Below are positions 16,126-24,263 of a stretch of 64,000 nt of DNA, one piece after another. The notes beneath the pieces were generated by a model. The model was not told the DNA's origin. It saw nothing but the letters and a program-made list of their open reading frames with translations, and searched no databases. The DNA lies in contig NZ_CP082275.1 of the NCBI RefSeq assembly GCF_023746615.1, positions 2,418,001 to 2,482,000 on the forward strand, read 5' to 3'. The stretch is from Grimontia kaedaensis (GTDB lineage Bacteria > Pseudomonadota > Gammaproteobacteria > Enterobacterales > Vibrionaceae). Position 1 is the stretch's first letter, and every line of letters starts with the position of its first letter. The translations under genes were made by a program, and so were the position numbers.

Positions 16126-16454
16126 TTTGAAGTCCTTTCCTTAATACTCACACTCAAGGTATCAAATAAAACGACTAACCAGCGTTTCATTTTTAGACCA
16201 AGTCGTTAACACTAAAATAGCTCTCAATAAGTATAAAACCGCCCGCCTTTTCCAAGGTCTGAACACGGGTATGGCGATGCTCCAGCTTATTTCTAGGGCG
16301 GTACGCTGTGCTTTTGAATTGTTGACGCTTTGTTGATTGATGAGAGGCTAGTGATTTCAAAAAGCAAAAGCGTTACATACTCATTAGTTAGACCCTGTCG
16401 TTTTGAAGGGATTGCTAGATTAGAACGTCCAATAACCAAAAAAGACGTATCACT
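16126..16454. other. divergent intergenic region, 329 bp
   Basis: Lies between the small membrane protein (-) and the PheC-L7/L12 fusion gene (+), so it carries both promoters. No operator or RNA structure was recognised. Confidence 0.6.
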
Positions 16455-17438
16455 ATGAAAGCATCACATATCATCGCGTCATTGGCTCTGACCCTCTCCA
16501 GCTTTGCAGTTGCAGATAAACTGGACGATATCATCGATGCTGGCGTTATCCGCGTCGGCACCACCGGCGATTACAAACCTTTCTCTTTCTATGATGGCCA
16601 AAACTATTCAGGCTATGACATCGATGTCGCACAATATTTAGGGGACCAACTCGGCGTAAAAGTTGAGTTTGTGTCGACAACCTGGAAAGCCCTACTTGAT
16701 GGCTTGAAGGAAGACAAATACGACATTGCTATGGGCGGTATTACCCGCCGGATGCAACGCCAGCTGAACGCCGAGCAAACCCAGGGTTATATGGTTTTTG
16801 GTAAGTGTTTCCTCGTCGCGAAAGGCAATGCCGGAAAGTATGACTCTCTGGAAAAAGTGAACCTGCCTTCTGTTCGCGTCGGCGTGAACATTGGCGGCAC
16901 TAACGAGAAGTTTGCTGATAAGAACTTACCTAATGCGAGTTTTACCAAGTTTGAAAACAATCTGGATGTGCCAAAAGCCGTCGCTGCGGGTGACGTGGAT
17001 GTCATGGTGACGGAAACCCCTGAAGGGCTTTTCTACGAAGTCACCAACGACAAACTGGAAGCCGCACGTTGTGAAGAACCCTTCACGCGCAGTCAGTTTG
17101 GCTATCTCATTCCTAAAGGCGAACAGGGTCTGTTGAACGCCGTCAACTTCGCCATTGATGAAATGAAGCTCAAGGGCATCGACAAACAACTGATGCAGAA
17201 AAGCCAGCTTATCGCTGAGCAAAAATTCAATGTGCTACTGACAGCCGCTGATGGAAAGAAAGTCGACATCATTCAGGCAGTGAAAGACGCGACGGGCCTG
17301 AGTCTGATTGAATCTAAATCTGTAGTAGAAAACCTCCCTGCCGTGCTGAGGGAAAAGCTGCCTAAGGCCGAAGCTGAAACACTAGAGAAAGCGCTGGAAG
17401 CAGCTGGCGCTGCTGTCGAAATCAAACCAGTTCAATAA
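16455..17438 (+). CDS. PheC-like periplasmic binding protein fused to a ribosomal L7/L12 C-terminal domain
   Basis: 327 residues. Signal peptide at 1-20 (ASLALTLSSFAVA). Residues ~21-250 form a type-2 periplasmic binding fold resembling cyclohexadienyl dehydratase: VIRVGTTGDYKPFSF, GYDIDVAQYLG, YDIAMGGI, IGGTNEKFADKNLPNA, VDVMVTETPEG and FGYLIPKGE. Residues ~257-325 match the L7/L12 C-terminal domain in order: FNVLLTAADGKKVDIIQAVK, ATGLSLIESKSVVENLP, then EAETLEKALEAAGAAVEIK. In L7/L12 this domain contacts translation factors, a job impossible in the periplasm where the signal peptide sends this protein. No permease genes are nearby. The fusion is continuous with no frameshift. Role unknown: prephenate-type dehydratase or solute sensor with a binding module are possibilities. 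Confidence 0.85.
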   Translation: MKASHIIASLALTLSSFAVADKLDDIIDAGVIRVGTTGDYKPFSFYDGQNYSGYDIDVAQYLGDQLGVKVEFVSTTWKALLDGLKEDKYDIAMGGITRRMQRQLNAEQTQGYMVFGKCFLVAKGNAGKYDSLEKVNLPSVRVGVNIGGTNEKFADKNLPNASFTKFENNLDVPKAVAAGDVDVMVTETPEGLFYEVTNDKLEAARCEEPFTRSQFGYLIPKGEQGLLNAVNFAIDEMKLKGIDKQLMQKSQLIAEQKFNVLLTAADGKKVDIIQAVKDATGLSLIESKSVVENLPAVLREKLPKAEAETLEKALEAAGAAVEIKPVQ

Positions 17439-17645
17439 ACTCTCACCAATAAGTAGGGCTGGCTCTACAGTCAGCCTTGCTCCACACAGTAAGAACTAGA
17501 CAAAACCCAATTTAAACTGTCTTCCTCCTGTGACGTAAGCGCCAATAGCCACAGTCCACCTTGAATCTCAGCGGGTTCTGAACACAAAATTAAAACACAG
17601 CACCGCTATTCTCTCTCCTGTTCACTGCATTGCTAAGGGGTCACT

Positions 17646-18602
17646 ATGCTGCGTTTGTTTACCATTGAATCTGGCGCGATAACTGAAATACCGATTGGCG
17701 AAGGTGCCGATCTTAAGCAGTTAGTCGGGCAGGCAAAGTGGATCGACGCGCACGACCCTAGCGACACTGAACGCGAATTAGTCAGCTCTCTACTAAGAAT
17801 TGATCTGCCTGAATCCGACGATGTGGAAGAGATTGAAACCTCCGCCCGTTACTTCACGGATAAAAGCGGTCTGCATGTTCACTCTCTGTTTCTCTCCAAA
17901 AGCGAAGGAAGACATACCACCGTCACGGTCGCTTGCATCTTGCAAAGTGAACGATTGATTACGATACGTGATGGCGATGTTGCCGATTTTCGGTTGTTAA
18001 GGCTACGCGCACGGCGCCGTCAGGTACGCTGCAAAGACGTGGAAACACTGCTGGTGACCTTGCTTGAGCAGAAAGTCGAAAACCATGCGGATACTCTGGA
18101 AGATTTGCATCGCGAGTTGGAAAAAGTCAGCCATGCTGTGTTGGAAGATGACGACTCTGACTTGGAAGAAAGTATCGAGCAGCTAGCAAAACTTGAAGAC
18201 AGTAACGGAAAAGTACGCTTGTGTTTGATGGATAACCAGCGCGCAATTTCTTTCCTGCTTCGTCATTTACAAAGCCGGAACGAACACAGGGAAACCCTGC
18301 ACGAGATCGGCCGGGATATCGATGCTTTGATGTCCCACACCACCTTCCTTTTCGACAAGATCAACTTCCTGATGGATTCGACTCAGGGGTTTATCAATAT
18401 CGAGCAAAACCAGATCATCAAGATCTTCTCGATCGCCGCTGTCGTTTTCCTACCTCCAACGGTAGTAGCCAGCATCTACGGGATGAACTTCCATTTTATG
18501 CCAGAACTGGAGTGGAAGTATGGCTTCCCTTTCGCGATCGCTTTAATGATCGCATCTGGGGTTGCGCCTTTGCTTTACTTCAAGAAAAAAGGGTGGCTAT
18601 AA
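17646..18602 (+). CDS. corA: CorA magnesium/cobalt transporter
   Basis: 318 residues. Follows E. coli CorA from end to end: WIDAHDPSDTER near the start, ARYFTDKSGLHVHSLF, the long helices LCLMDNQRAISFLLR and INFLMDSTQGFINIEQNQIIKIFS, the first membrane helix with the selectivity motif YGMNF and the MPEL loop, the second helix, and the C-terminal KKKGWL. It forms a homopentameric channel importing Mg2+ (also Co2+, Ni2+) through the inner membrane. ZntB relatives lack the close match over the first domain, so CorA is preferred. AAGGGG precedes the ATG. Single gene, tail-to-tail with the redoxin/oxygenase gene. Confidence 0.94.
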   Translation: MLRLFTIESGAITEIPIGEGADLKQLVGQAKWIDAHDPSDTERELVSSLLRIDLPESDDVEEIETSARYFTDKSGLHVHSLFLSKSEGRHTTVTVACILQSERLITIRDGDVADFRLLRLRARRRQVRCKDVETLLVTLLEQKVENHADTLEDLHRELEKVSHAVLEDDDSDLEESIEQLAKLEDSNGKVRLCLMDNQRAISFLLRHLQSRNEHRETLHEIGRDIDALMSHTTFLFDKINFLMDSTQGFINIEQNQIIKIFSIAAVVFLPPTVVASIYGMNFHFMPELEWKYGFPFAIALMIASGVAPLLYFKKKGWL

Positions 18603-18630
18603 GGCACCCTAATTTATCTTGTCCCGCTTA

Positions 18631-19725
18631 CTATTGAGATTCAGACTGCTCTAAAAACTGCAGATTTTCGCGACGTATGTCTGCCGAAACATCATCATAC
18701 AAGAACGGCAGGAAAGCGTATCGTGAACCCGAAATCACGGGTTTCGCTTCGTGTAAAAGCGAGCATGAAAAAACGCAGGCGCCGCCGGTAGGAGCCACAT
18801 ACTTTTGCTGACCGAATTCCGGGAAACAAAGCTCTCCGCCTTCGTATTCGCCCGTATTCAGATTGATAGAAACCGCAAACTTTCGGTGTGCTGTGCCTTT
18901 TGTCGTGTTATCGCGATGAGGTCTGAAATGCCCTGCGCTTTCTCCGTCGTAACAAGCCACCAAATAGCGCTCGATACGCGTGACATCAAATTGGAACGCC
19001 TTTTTTATTTCAGGGAGCAATCGGTATCGGATTCTCATCAGGCATGCGGCTCGGAGGTCTGAATCCTGAATTGTCTCATCACTTCTGTGCTTGTGAGCCC
19101 GGTTATGCACTTCCACGGTTTTACCTTCCCGCTCCTGCATAAACCCGGATTGTTTACCGCCTCTTTCCTCATAATATTTGATAAGCGTCTGACAAAATTC
19201 AGGCTCAAATACACGTGGAACTATCAGTACAGGTGCTGGCGTATCCGATATTCTGCCCTTCTTGATGGGTGGTAGCGACGATAGGACTTCGAGAACTTTG
19301 GATAGGTGAGTTTCACCATAGTTTTTGGAGGTGATGGCAATATTAGCGACAACACGCAAGCGTTCGTCCAGGATGAAAGTTTGCGCCTTCACTCTACCCT
19401 CTCCATCACGCGCACCAAACTTGGCAGCCACAGACATATCGAAATCCTGCAGGAGATACATCGCAAATGTGCGGTCTTCAAAAAGCGACTCTGAACCATC
19501 GCGGGGGTCGCTCGTCACACCCAGAAACCCGTAAGAAAGTGCATTAAACGTGTCTTCAAACGTGAAGAAAGCATCCACCGTTTTTCGCGTTTCTTCCATT
19601 CTCACTGAGCCTAAAAAGCTCAGGACGATATATCGGCCTGCCATGGTGTGAAACCGAAACCTGGGGTTCTTAGGTGATGGACACTCAAACCACGGAGCTG
19701 GTTCGCCGATCCTTGGTTTATTCAT
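18631..19725 (-). CDS. redoxin-like domain fused to a 2OG-Fe(II) prolyl-4-hydroxylase-type oxygenase
   Basis: 364 residues. Residues ~1-150 have a peroxiredoxin/AhpC-TSA fold (IGEPAPWFECPSP, RYIVLSFLGSV, FGARDGEGRVKAQTFILD), but the expected peroxidatic Cys region reads FLGSVRMEET with no Cys; only Cys15 is close. Residues ~165-350 are a P4Hc-type dioxygenase: Fe ligands H270 and D272 in GHFRPHRDN, H325 in SLLHEAKPV, and 2OG-binding R335. The second half should hydroxylate an unknown substrate using Fe(II), 2-oxoglutarate and O2. No signal peptide, so cytoplasmic. It lies 87 bp after the Sco gene on the same strand and may be the third gene of the copper-oxidase operon. Confidence 0.85.
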   Translation of the reverse strand: MNKPRIGEPAPWFECPSPKNPRFRFHTMAGRYIVLSFLGSVRMEETRKTVDAFFTFEDTFNALSYGFLGVTSDPRDGSESLFEDRTFAMYLLQDFDMSVAAKFGARDGEGRVKAQTFILDERLRVVANIAITSKNYGETHLSKVLEVLSSLPPIKKGRISDTPAPVLIVPRVFEPEFCQTLIKYYEERGGKQSGFMQEREGKTVEVHNRAHKHRSDETIQDSDLRAACLMRIRYRLLPEIKKAFQFDVTRIERYLVACYDGESAGHFRPHRDNTTKGTAHRKFAVSINLNTGEYEGGELCFPEFGQQKYVAPTGGACVFSCSLLHEAKPVISGSRYAFLPFLYDDVSADIRRENLQFLEQSESQ

Positions 19726-19812
19726 ATGTAATATCCTGATGACTGAAGTTAAGCCGGTAACGTTTCGGCGTTTTCGGCTCCTAATCTATGTACTTCGAAA
19801 CCCAGGAACCGG

Positions 19813-20448
19813 TCACTGACGAGCCGCAATGCGATCCAGACTAATCTGATGGAGAGATGACACGTCATTGACAACTCTCTCAATCACGGCAACCTGATTG
19901 GCGTATCGCTGGATAATCACCCCTTCGCCGTCAAACAAGAAGAACTTTGCGGTGTGCTCTAGTTCATTGGCTTTACTAGTCTGGGATTGAATACCGAACA
20001 TGCCAGCCGCTTTAGCAATAGATTGAGAAGTTCCAGTCAGAAAGCGCCAATTTTCCGCGTCGATGTTCATTTTCCGGGTGTAGTCTGAAAGCACATCTGG
20101 TGTTTCTTGCTCTGGAAGTAAAGAAACAGACAGCATGACAAAGTCACTCCTCGCCGCCGCTGGTATTTCTCTACGGATCGTTTTCATATACTGGGTCTGC
20201 ATTGGGCACACCGTCTTGCATGTGGTGTACATGAAGTTAAGTAAGACGATCTTTCCACGAAAATCACCAGTGGATACCACTTCTCCTGTTTGATCGACAA
20301 ATTTGATTCCCGCCAGCTCCTTGGCAAATAACAAAGGGTCAATGGCCTTTGGCATTTTTGTCACTGGGTCAATTGGCGCTCCCTGTAAAGGGAGCGGCGC
20401 TAACAACGTTAAAGTTAAAATCAAAGCAAAATGCTTTAACCGTTTCAT
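19813..20448 (-). CDS. SCO1/SenC-family copper chaperone
   Basis: 211 residues. Signal peptide (ALILTLTLLAPLPLQGA) and a thioredoxin-like fold with the copper-binding CxxxC in YTTCKTVCPMQTQ and the distal His in LEHTAKFFLFD: all three copper ligands of Sco proteins are present. Sco proteins deliver copper to cuproenzymes, classically cytochrome oxidase CuA; in Streptomyces a Sco protein matures the copper radical oxidase GlxA. Here it starts 9 bp after a galactose-oxidase-like gene and no oxidase subunit is near, so delivery to that enzyme is the natural reading (inference). Confidence 0.92.
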   Translation of the reverse strand: MKRLKHFALILTLTLLAPLPLQGAPIDPVTKMPKAIDPLLFAKELAGIKFVDQTGEVVSTGDFRGKIVLLNFMYTTCKTVCPMQTQYMKTIRREIPAAARSDFVMLSVSLLPEQETPDVLSDYTRKMNIDAENWRFLTGTSQSIAKAAGMFGIQSQTSKANELEHTAKFFLFDGEGVIIQRYANQVAVIERVVNDVSSLHQISLDRIAARQ

Positions 20449-20457
20449 CTTCCCCTC

Positions 20458-23433
20458 CTAGCGGCAAGTAAGACCTATGCTATCAACATACCAGCCACCT
20501 TGACCGAACAGGCCTGTAGAAACATCACCGTTACTACACGCCAGCGTATTCAGGCTTCCTGAGTTTTCACCGATAGAGGATGTCGATACAGCACTCCCTG
20601 CTCCTGTGGTGTTCTGTCCCGTCAATGCCTTACATTGAACGTCAAGATAACCGAGTACTGAGTTATACACACCAGTACCCATTGCGGCGCTAACGGAAGC
20701 AACACCAGAACCGACTGGACAAGTCAGCGCAAATGCATTTCCACCTGTTCCCCCAATACCGCCGGATACGGTTCTTGGTTGACTAAGCCAGTTACCATTG
20801 TCATCAACATTAACGCACTGCGCGGAAATATAGTCCAGGATGTCTCCTGCTCTTCCAGAAATCCCCACTAAGACTTCATCTGCAGCACATTGGCTCGAAG
20901 CTGCGCTGCCACCCGCACCACCGAATAACTCTGTGTTGTATCCTTGGGCACTATTGGATTTCACCTGAATGATATGGCCTTCAGATGGGGTTCCGTCTGC
21001 GTTTAATGCGTACAGTATGTAATGACCTGGAGGAAGGTAATTGCGGTCAGTCGAAACGGATGTGCTTATTTGCTCATTGAACTGGGTAAAGTTCAGTTCA
21101 TAGAATCGTTGTTCCATGTTGAATGAGTGGGTCACCGCACCAGTTCTTACAAATGTCAGGCGCGCGATATCTTCATTGGACGTAAAGCTGATAGCACCGT
21201 TTTCTGGCAAGGTTGCTGGCACACCTGAGATTACAGGTCTGGTTCTAGGTTCTCCAGATTCGTTTAGCAAATATCCAGGTGAGAATATTTCTGCATTTGT
21301 ATTAGTTAATGGGCCAGGCGCTCCACCACCAGTGATCAGTACTCTTCCGTCTGGCAGTAAAAGAGATGTAGAGTGATACAGTCTTGCGAGACTAGCTTTT
21401 GCTGCTGTCGTCCATTGACCCGTTTCCGGATTCCAGATTTCTGCCGTATAGGCCTCTTCAACCAGAGTATTATCTTGGGCAGAGCCGCCGGTTACCAAGA
21501 CAGTGCCATCAGGAAGAACTGTCGAATTGGCCCAAGCATAGCGACTGTGATTCATGTCGTTGGTGTCTGAGACAACTGGCGCGCCATTTCTAATATCAAT
21601 GAGGATCGCCCCTGTTTGGCTCGGACCACCTACTTGGAGTATTTGGCCTGGACGGTACATCACTGCAGTGGAGAAGTAATATTTTACATCGCTCGTGAGC
21701 TGGCCAGCATTTTCAACTGTGCCATTTCCTTCCGTATCCAGGTAATACATCATTGAACCTGATACGCCGAAGATTTTTCCGTTTGCAGCCACCCACTGTC
21801 TTGGGTACCACCAACGTATTTCGTAGCCACCAAATGCGTCATTACTTGAAGCACCGATTAATGATCTCCATTGTTTATCTTCTTGTGAATAAATCTCTGG
21901 AGTGATACTGGGGTAGCCATTTCCATCAATCCCCGCAACCAGCAATACATCGCCACTTGGCAGTGTGGTGGCAGTTGGATACCAACGTGGCGAGTTCATT
22001 TCCGCCGTCTTCACCAGTGAGTTGTCAGCCTCGTCAAAAACAACCGCATCCACAACACCTTTATTCAAGCCAGCCCCATAGCGCGCATCACCGCCTGAAA
22101 TCAGAATGTCTTTAGTGTCTGACATCACAACAGGTGCACTACAAAATGAGTCGACCTCTAACGTGTTTAACAGGGTTTGATGGGAATCAGAACCTGTACC
22201 ATTAGTTGGGTTCCAAACATCGTAGAAGTAATGGGCTCCCTGTACGCCTTGGTCATTGGTACCAAAGGTCATGACCTGGCCACCCGCCGTCAGCACCGAG
22301 TGAATACCAATCAATGGCCAGTCATGAACCTCGCTCCAGCTTCCGGCGACTCTCGGATCGGCGTAACAAGTCACGCCTAATCGGTCAACAAATCCGCCAG
22401 CACGGCCAGTGATGCCTGTGGCTGCCATATTGTTGCAATTAAGATTCTTAGATGGCTGACCCGACAGCCCCGCAACACCATAATCGCCTTCGTTTCCGCC
22501 AGACAGCCTCGAACGAGAAACCAGTGGTTGGCAAAAGGCAGTGACCCTTCCAACAAACGTCGCACCATTATTTGGTCCATCCGCAACTTCTAGGCGAGAT
22601 ACCGCTTGGTCTCTTGGGCACATTAGTTCATACCCTGTACCACCAGCTCCACCTGCTATCTCTGAATTTTGTGGCGTATCCAGCCAACTACCGTCCGCTG
22701 CAACGTCAACGCAAATAGCGCCAATACTGTCGATGATGGCTCCTGCGCCACCGAATACACCAGCAAGAACTTGCTCATCTCCACACTGGTAACTGAACGG
22801 AACACCCCCGAGTGTGCCCACTTCAGCCGTTTCAGTGATCACTGATTTACCGAAATTAGAGGCAGTGTTGCATCTCAGTGCTATTTGGTCGACCAGCGCA
22901 CCAGAACGTCCGGTTATTCCTTGAGCAGCCTTACCATCTGCACAAGATAAATCGGAGAATTCGTCCCCTTCCAGACCTGCAGTTCCAATAGTGGTCTGCG
23001 CGCCTGAGACTGAGGTTGAACCTGATAGCGTTTTACAATGCACCGCCACCTTGCCGACTACGTCAATGCCCCACTCCGTTGACGGATACGCGTTGATTCC
23101 GGACACTGCACTGCCATTGGGACAAACTAAATCAAACGCACTACCACCGTTTCCACCGGCTTGCGCTCCATATGTTTCAGGCGTTCCTTGCCAGTTTCCC
23201 AGAGCGTCAACCTGAATACATACGGCTCTAAGCTGGTCTATAACACTCCCTGAACGCCCACGAACACCAACCAAGACCGAGCTGTCGGGGCAGTCAACAA
23301 GATATGGCCCACCACCAGAACCACCAACCCGCGCTGTTTCTGTAATTGGGGCAGCTTTGACGTTAAGGGAAAGAAGTGAAGAAACCATCAGGAAAAGAAA
23401 GAGTGACTGTGCAATCCTTGCAGGCATAAACAA
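20458..23433 (-). CDS. galactose-oxidase-like copper radical oxidase with nine Cys-paired repeats
   Basis: 991 residues, secreted (signal peptide ~1-28). The core at ~360-800 is a Kelch propeller plus the DUF1929 domain. Candidate active-site residues are all present: C431 (DSFCSAP) for the thioether, Y485 (SPRWYPT), Y686 and H687 (ARLYHSTSLL), and H769 (THSFNMEQR); GGG/GGS Kelch turns surround them. Flanks carry nine modules of ~50 residues, each with a Cys pair and often GGxGG plus GRSGxxxD, arranged three, three before and three after the core. They look jacalin-like and may bind glycans. Such enzymes oxidise primary alcohols or aldehydes, producing H2O2. GGAG precedes the ATG. Followed after 9 bp by a Sco gene. 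Confidence 0.88.
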   Translation of the reverse strand: MFMPARIAQSLFLFLMVSSLLSLNVKAAPITETARVGGSGGGPYLVDCPDSSVLVGVRGRSGSVIDQLRAVCIQVDALGNWQGTPETYGAQAGGNGGSAFDLVCPNGSAVSGINAYPSTEWGIDVVGKVAVHCKTLSGSTSVSGAQTTIGTAGLEGDEFSDLSCADGKAAQGITGRSGALVDQIALRCNTASNFGKSVITETAEVGTLGGVPFSYQCGDEQVLAGVFGGAGAIIDSIGAICVDVAADGSWLDTPQNSEIAGGAGGTGYELMCPRDQAVSRLEVADGPNNGATFVGRVTAFCQPLVSRSRLSGGNEGDYGVAGLSGQPSKNLNCNNMAATGITGRAGGFVDRLGVTCYADPRVAGSWSEVHDWPLIGIHSVLTAGGQVMTFGTNDQGVQGAHYFYDVWNPTNGTGSDSHQTLLNTLEVDSFCSAPVVMSDTKDILISGGDARYGAGLNKGVVDAVVFDEADNSLVKTAEMNSPRWYPTATTLPSGDVLLVAGIDGNGYPSITPEIYSQEDKQWRSLIGASSNDAFGGYEIRWWYPRQWVAANGKIFGVSGSMMYYLDTEGNGTVENAGQLTSDVKYYFSTAVMYRPGQILQVGGPSQTGAILIDIRNGAPVVSDTNDMNHSRYAWANSTVLPDGTVLVTGGSAQDNTLVEEAYTAEIWNPETGQWTTAAKASLARLYHSTSLLLPDGRVLITGGGAPGPLTNTNAEIFSPGYLLNESGEPRTRPVISGVPATLPENGAISFTSNEDIARLTFVRTGAVTHSFNMEQRFYELNFTQFNEQISTSVSTDRNYLPPGHYILYALNADGTPSEGHIIQVKSNSAQGYNTELFGGAGGSAASSQCAADEVLVGISGRAGDILDYISAQCVNVDDNGNWLSQPRTVSGGIGGTGGNAFALTCPVGSGVASVSAAMGTGVYNSVLGYLDVQCKALTGQNTTGAGSAVSTSSIGENSGSLNTLACSNGDVSTGLFGQGGWYVDSIGLTCR

Positions 23434-23620
23434 TCTCCGTCATTGAAAACGTACGTAACTTATTCATGCGGCTCAATATACGGATAAAGTTCTACTACAA
23501 TCGTCTCAAATAAAAGAGGCGACATGTAAAACAGTGATGACTAATAATATGCATAGTCAGAGAAAGTCATGCGTGCCCTTGTGACTGGATTGAATAAAGT
23601 TCACACTCAGTTTTAAATCA

Positions 23621-23665
23621 TAAAAGCTCAAAATGTCTTATTTTTAGTTAAATTTTGAGCTTTTA
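23621..23665. promoter_or_regulatory. 14-bp perfect inverted repeat between divergent genes
   Basis: TAAAAGCTCAAAAT (23621-23634) and its exact reverse complement (23652-23665) are separated by 17 bp. It lies 64 bp before the PEBP start and ~190 bp from the copper-oxidase start. It could be an operator, perhaps for the AraC-type regulator encoded nearby, or an upstream terminator. Confidence 0.6.
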
Positions 23666-23728
23666 TGTAAATTTACTCTTATCATTGGTCGGTATTCTGG
23701 CTCTCAATTAATGAGAAGGAGAGCCAAA

Positions 23729-24259
23729 ATGAAATTCACTGTTTTAATTCCAGTTCTTGCTGCTGCCGCATTTAACAGCCAGGCATTCACCTTAACGAGC
23801 AATGATATTCAGGAAGGGGCGCGAATGGCGGATACTTTCGTGTTTCAAGGCTTTGGTTGCGCCGGAGAAAACCTCTCACCGCAACTGAGCTGGAAAGATG
23901 CACCGGAAGGCACCAAGAGTTTTGCTGTTACTGCTTACGACCCCGACGCACCGACAGGCAGTGGATGGTGGCACTGGGTGGCCTTGGATATTCCGTCTTC
24001 TACCAACAGCCTGAAACAAGGGGCTTCGGGGCATTTGAAGCAAGGACATGAGATGGAGAATGATTATGGTGCAATTGGATTCGGCGGTGCTTGCCCGCCA
24101 AAAGGTCATGGTATGCATCGCTATCAATTTACCGTTTGGGCTTTGCCTGCTGAGAAGCTGGCTCTGCCAGAGAACCCATCCAATGCATTGATTGGCTATA
24201 TGTTGAATGCAAATGCGCTTGATAAAGCAACACTGACTGCAACCTATGTGAGCGAGTAA
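23729..24259 (+). CDS. secreted YbhB/YbcL-type PEBP-family protein
   Basis: 176 residues. Signal peptide (LIPVLAAAAFNSQA) then a complete phosphatidylethanolamine-binding/Raf-kinase-inhibitor-like domain: GFGCAGENLSPQLSWKDAPEGTKSFAV, the anion-pocket motif YDPDAPTGSGWWHWV, GGACPPKGHGMHRYQFTVWAL. Bacterial members are periplasmic ligand-binding proteins with no agreed function. The ATG at 23729 has GAAGGAGAG upstream; six extra codons at 23711 are not needed. Next gene (AraC type) starts 4 bp after the stop, so the two are one operon, divergent from the copper-oxidase operon. Confidence 0.92.
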   Translation: MKFTVLIPVLAAAAFNSQAFTLTSNDIQEGARMADTFVFQGFGCAGENLSPQLSWKDAPEGTKSFAVTAYDPDAPTGSGWWHWVALDIPSSTNSLKQGASGHLKQGHEMENDYGAIGFGGACPPKGHGMHRYQFTVWALPAEKLALPENPSNALIGYMLNANALDKATLTATYVSE

Positions 24260-24263
24260 GAAC

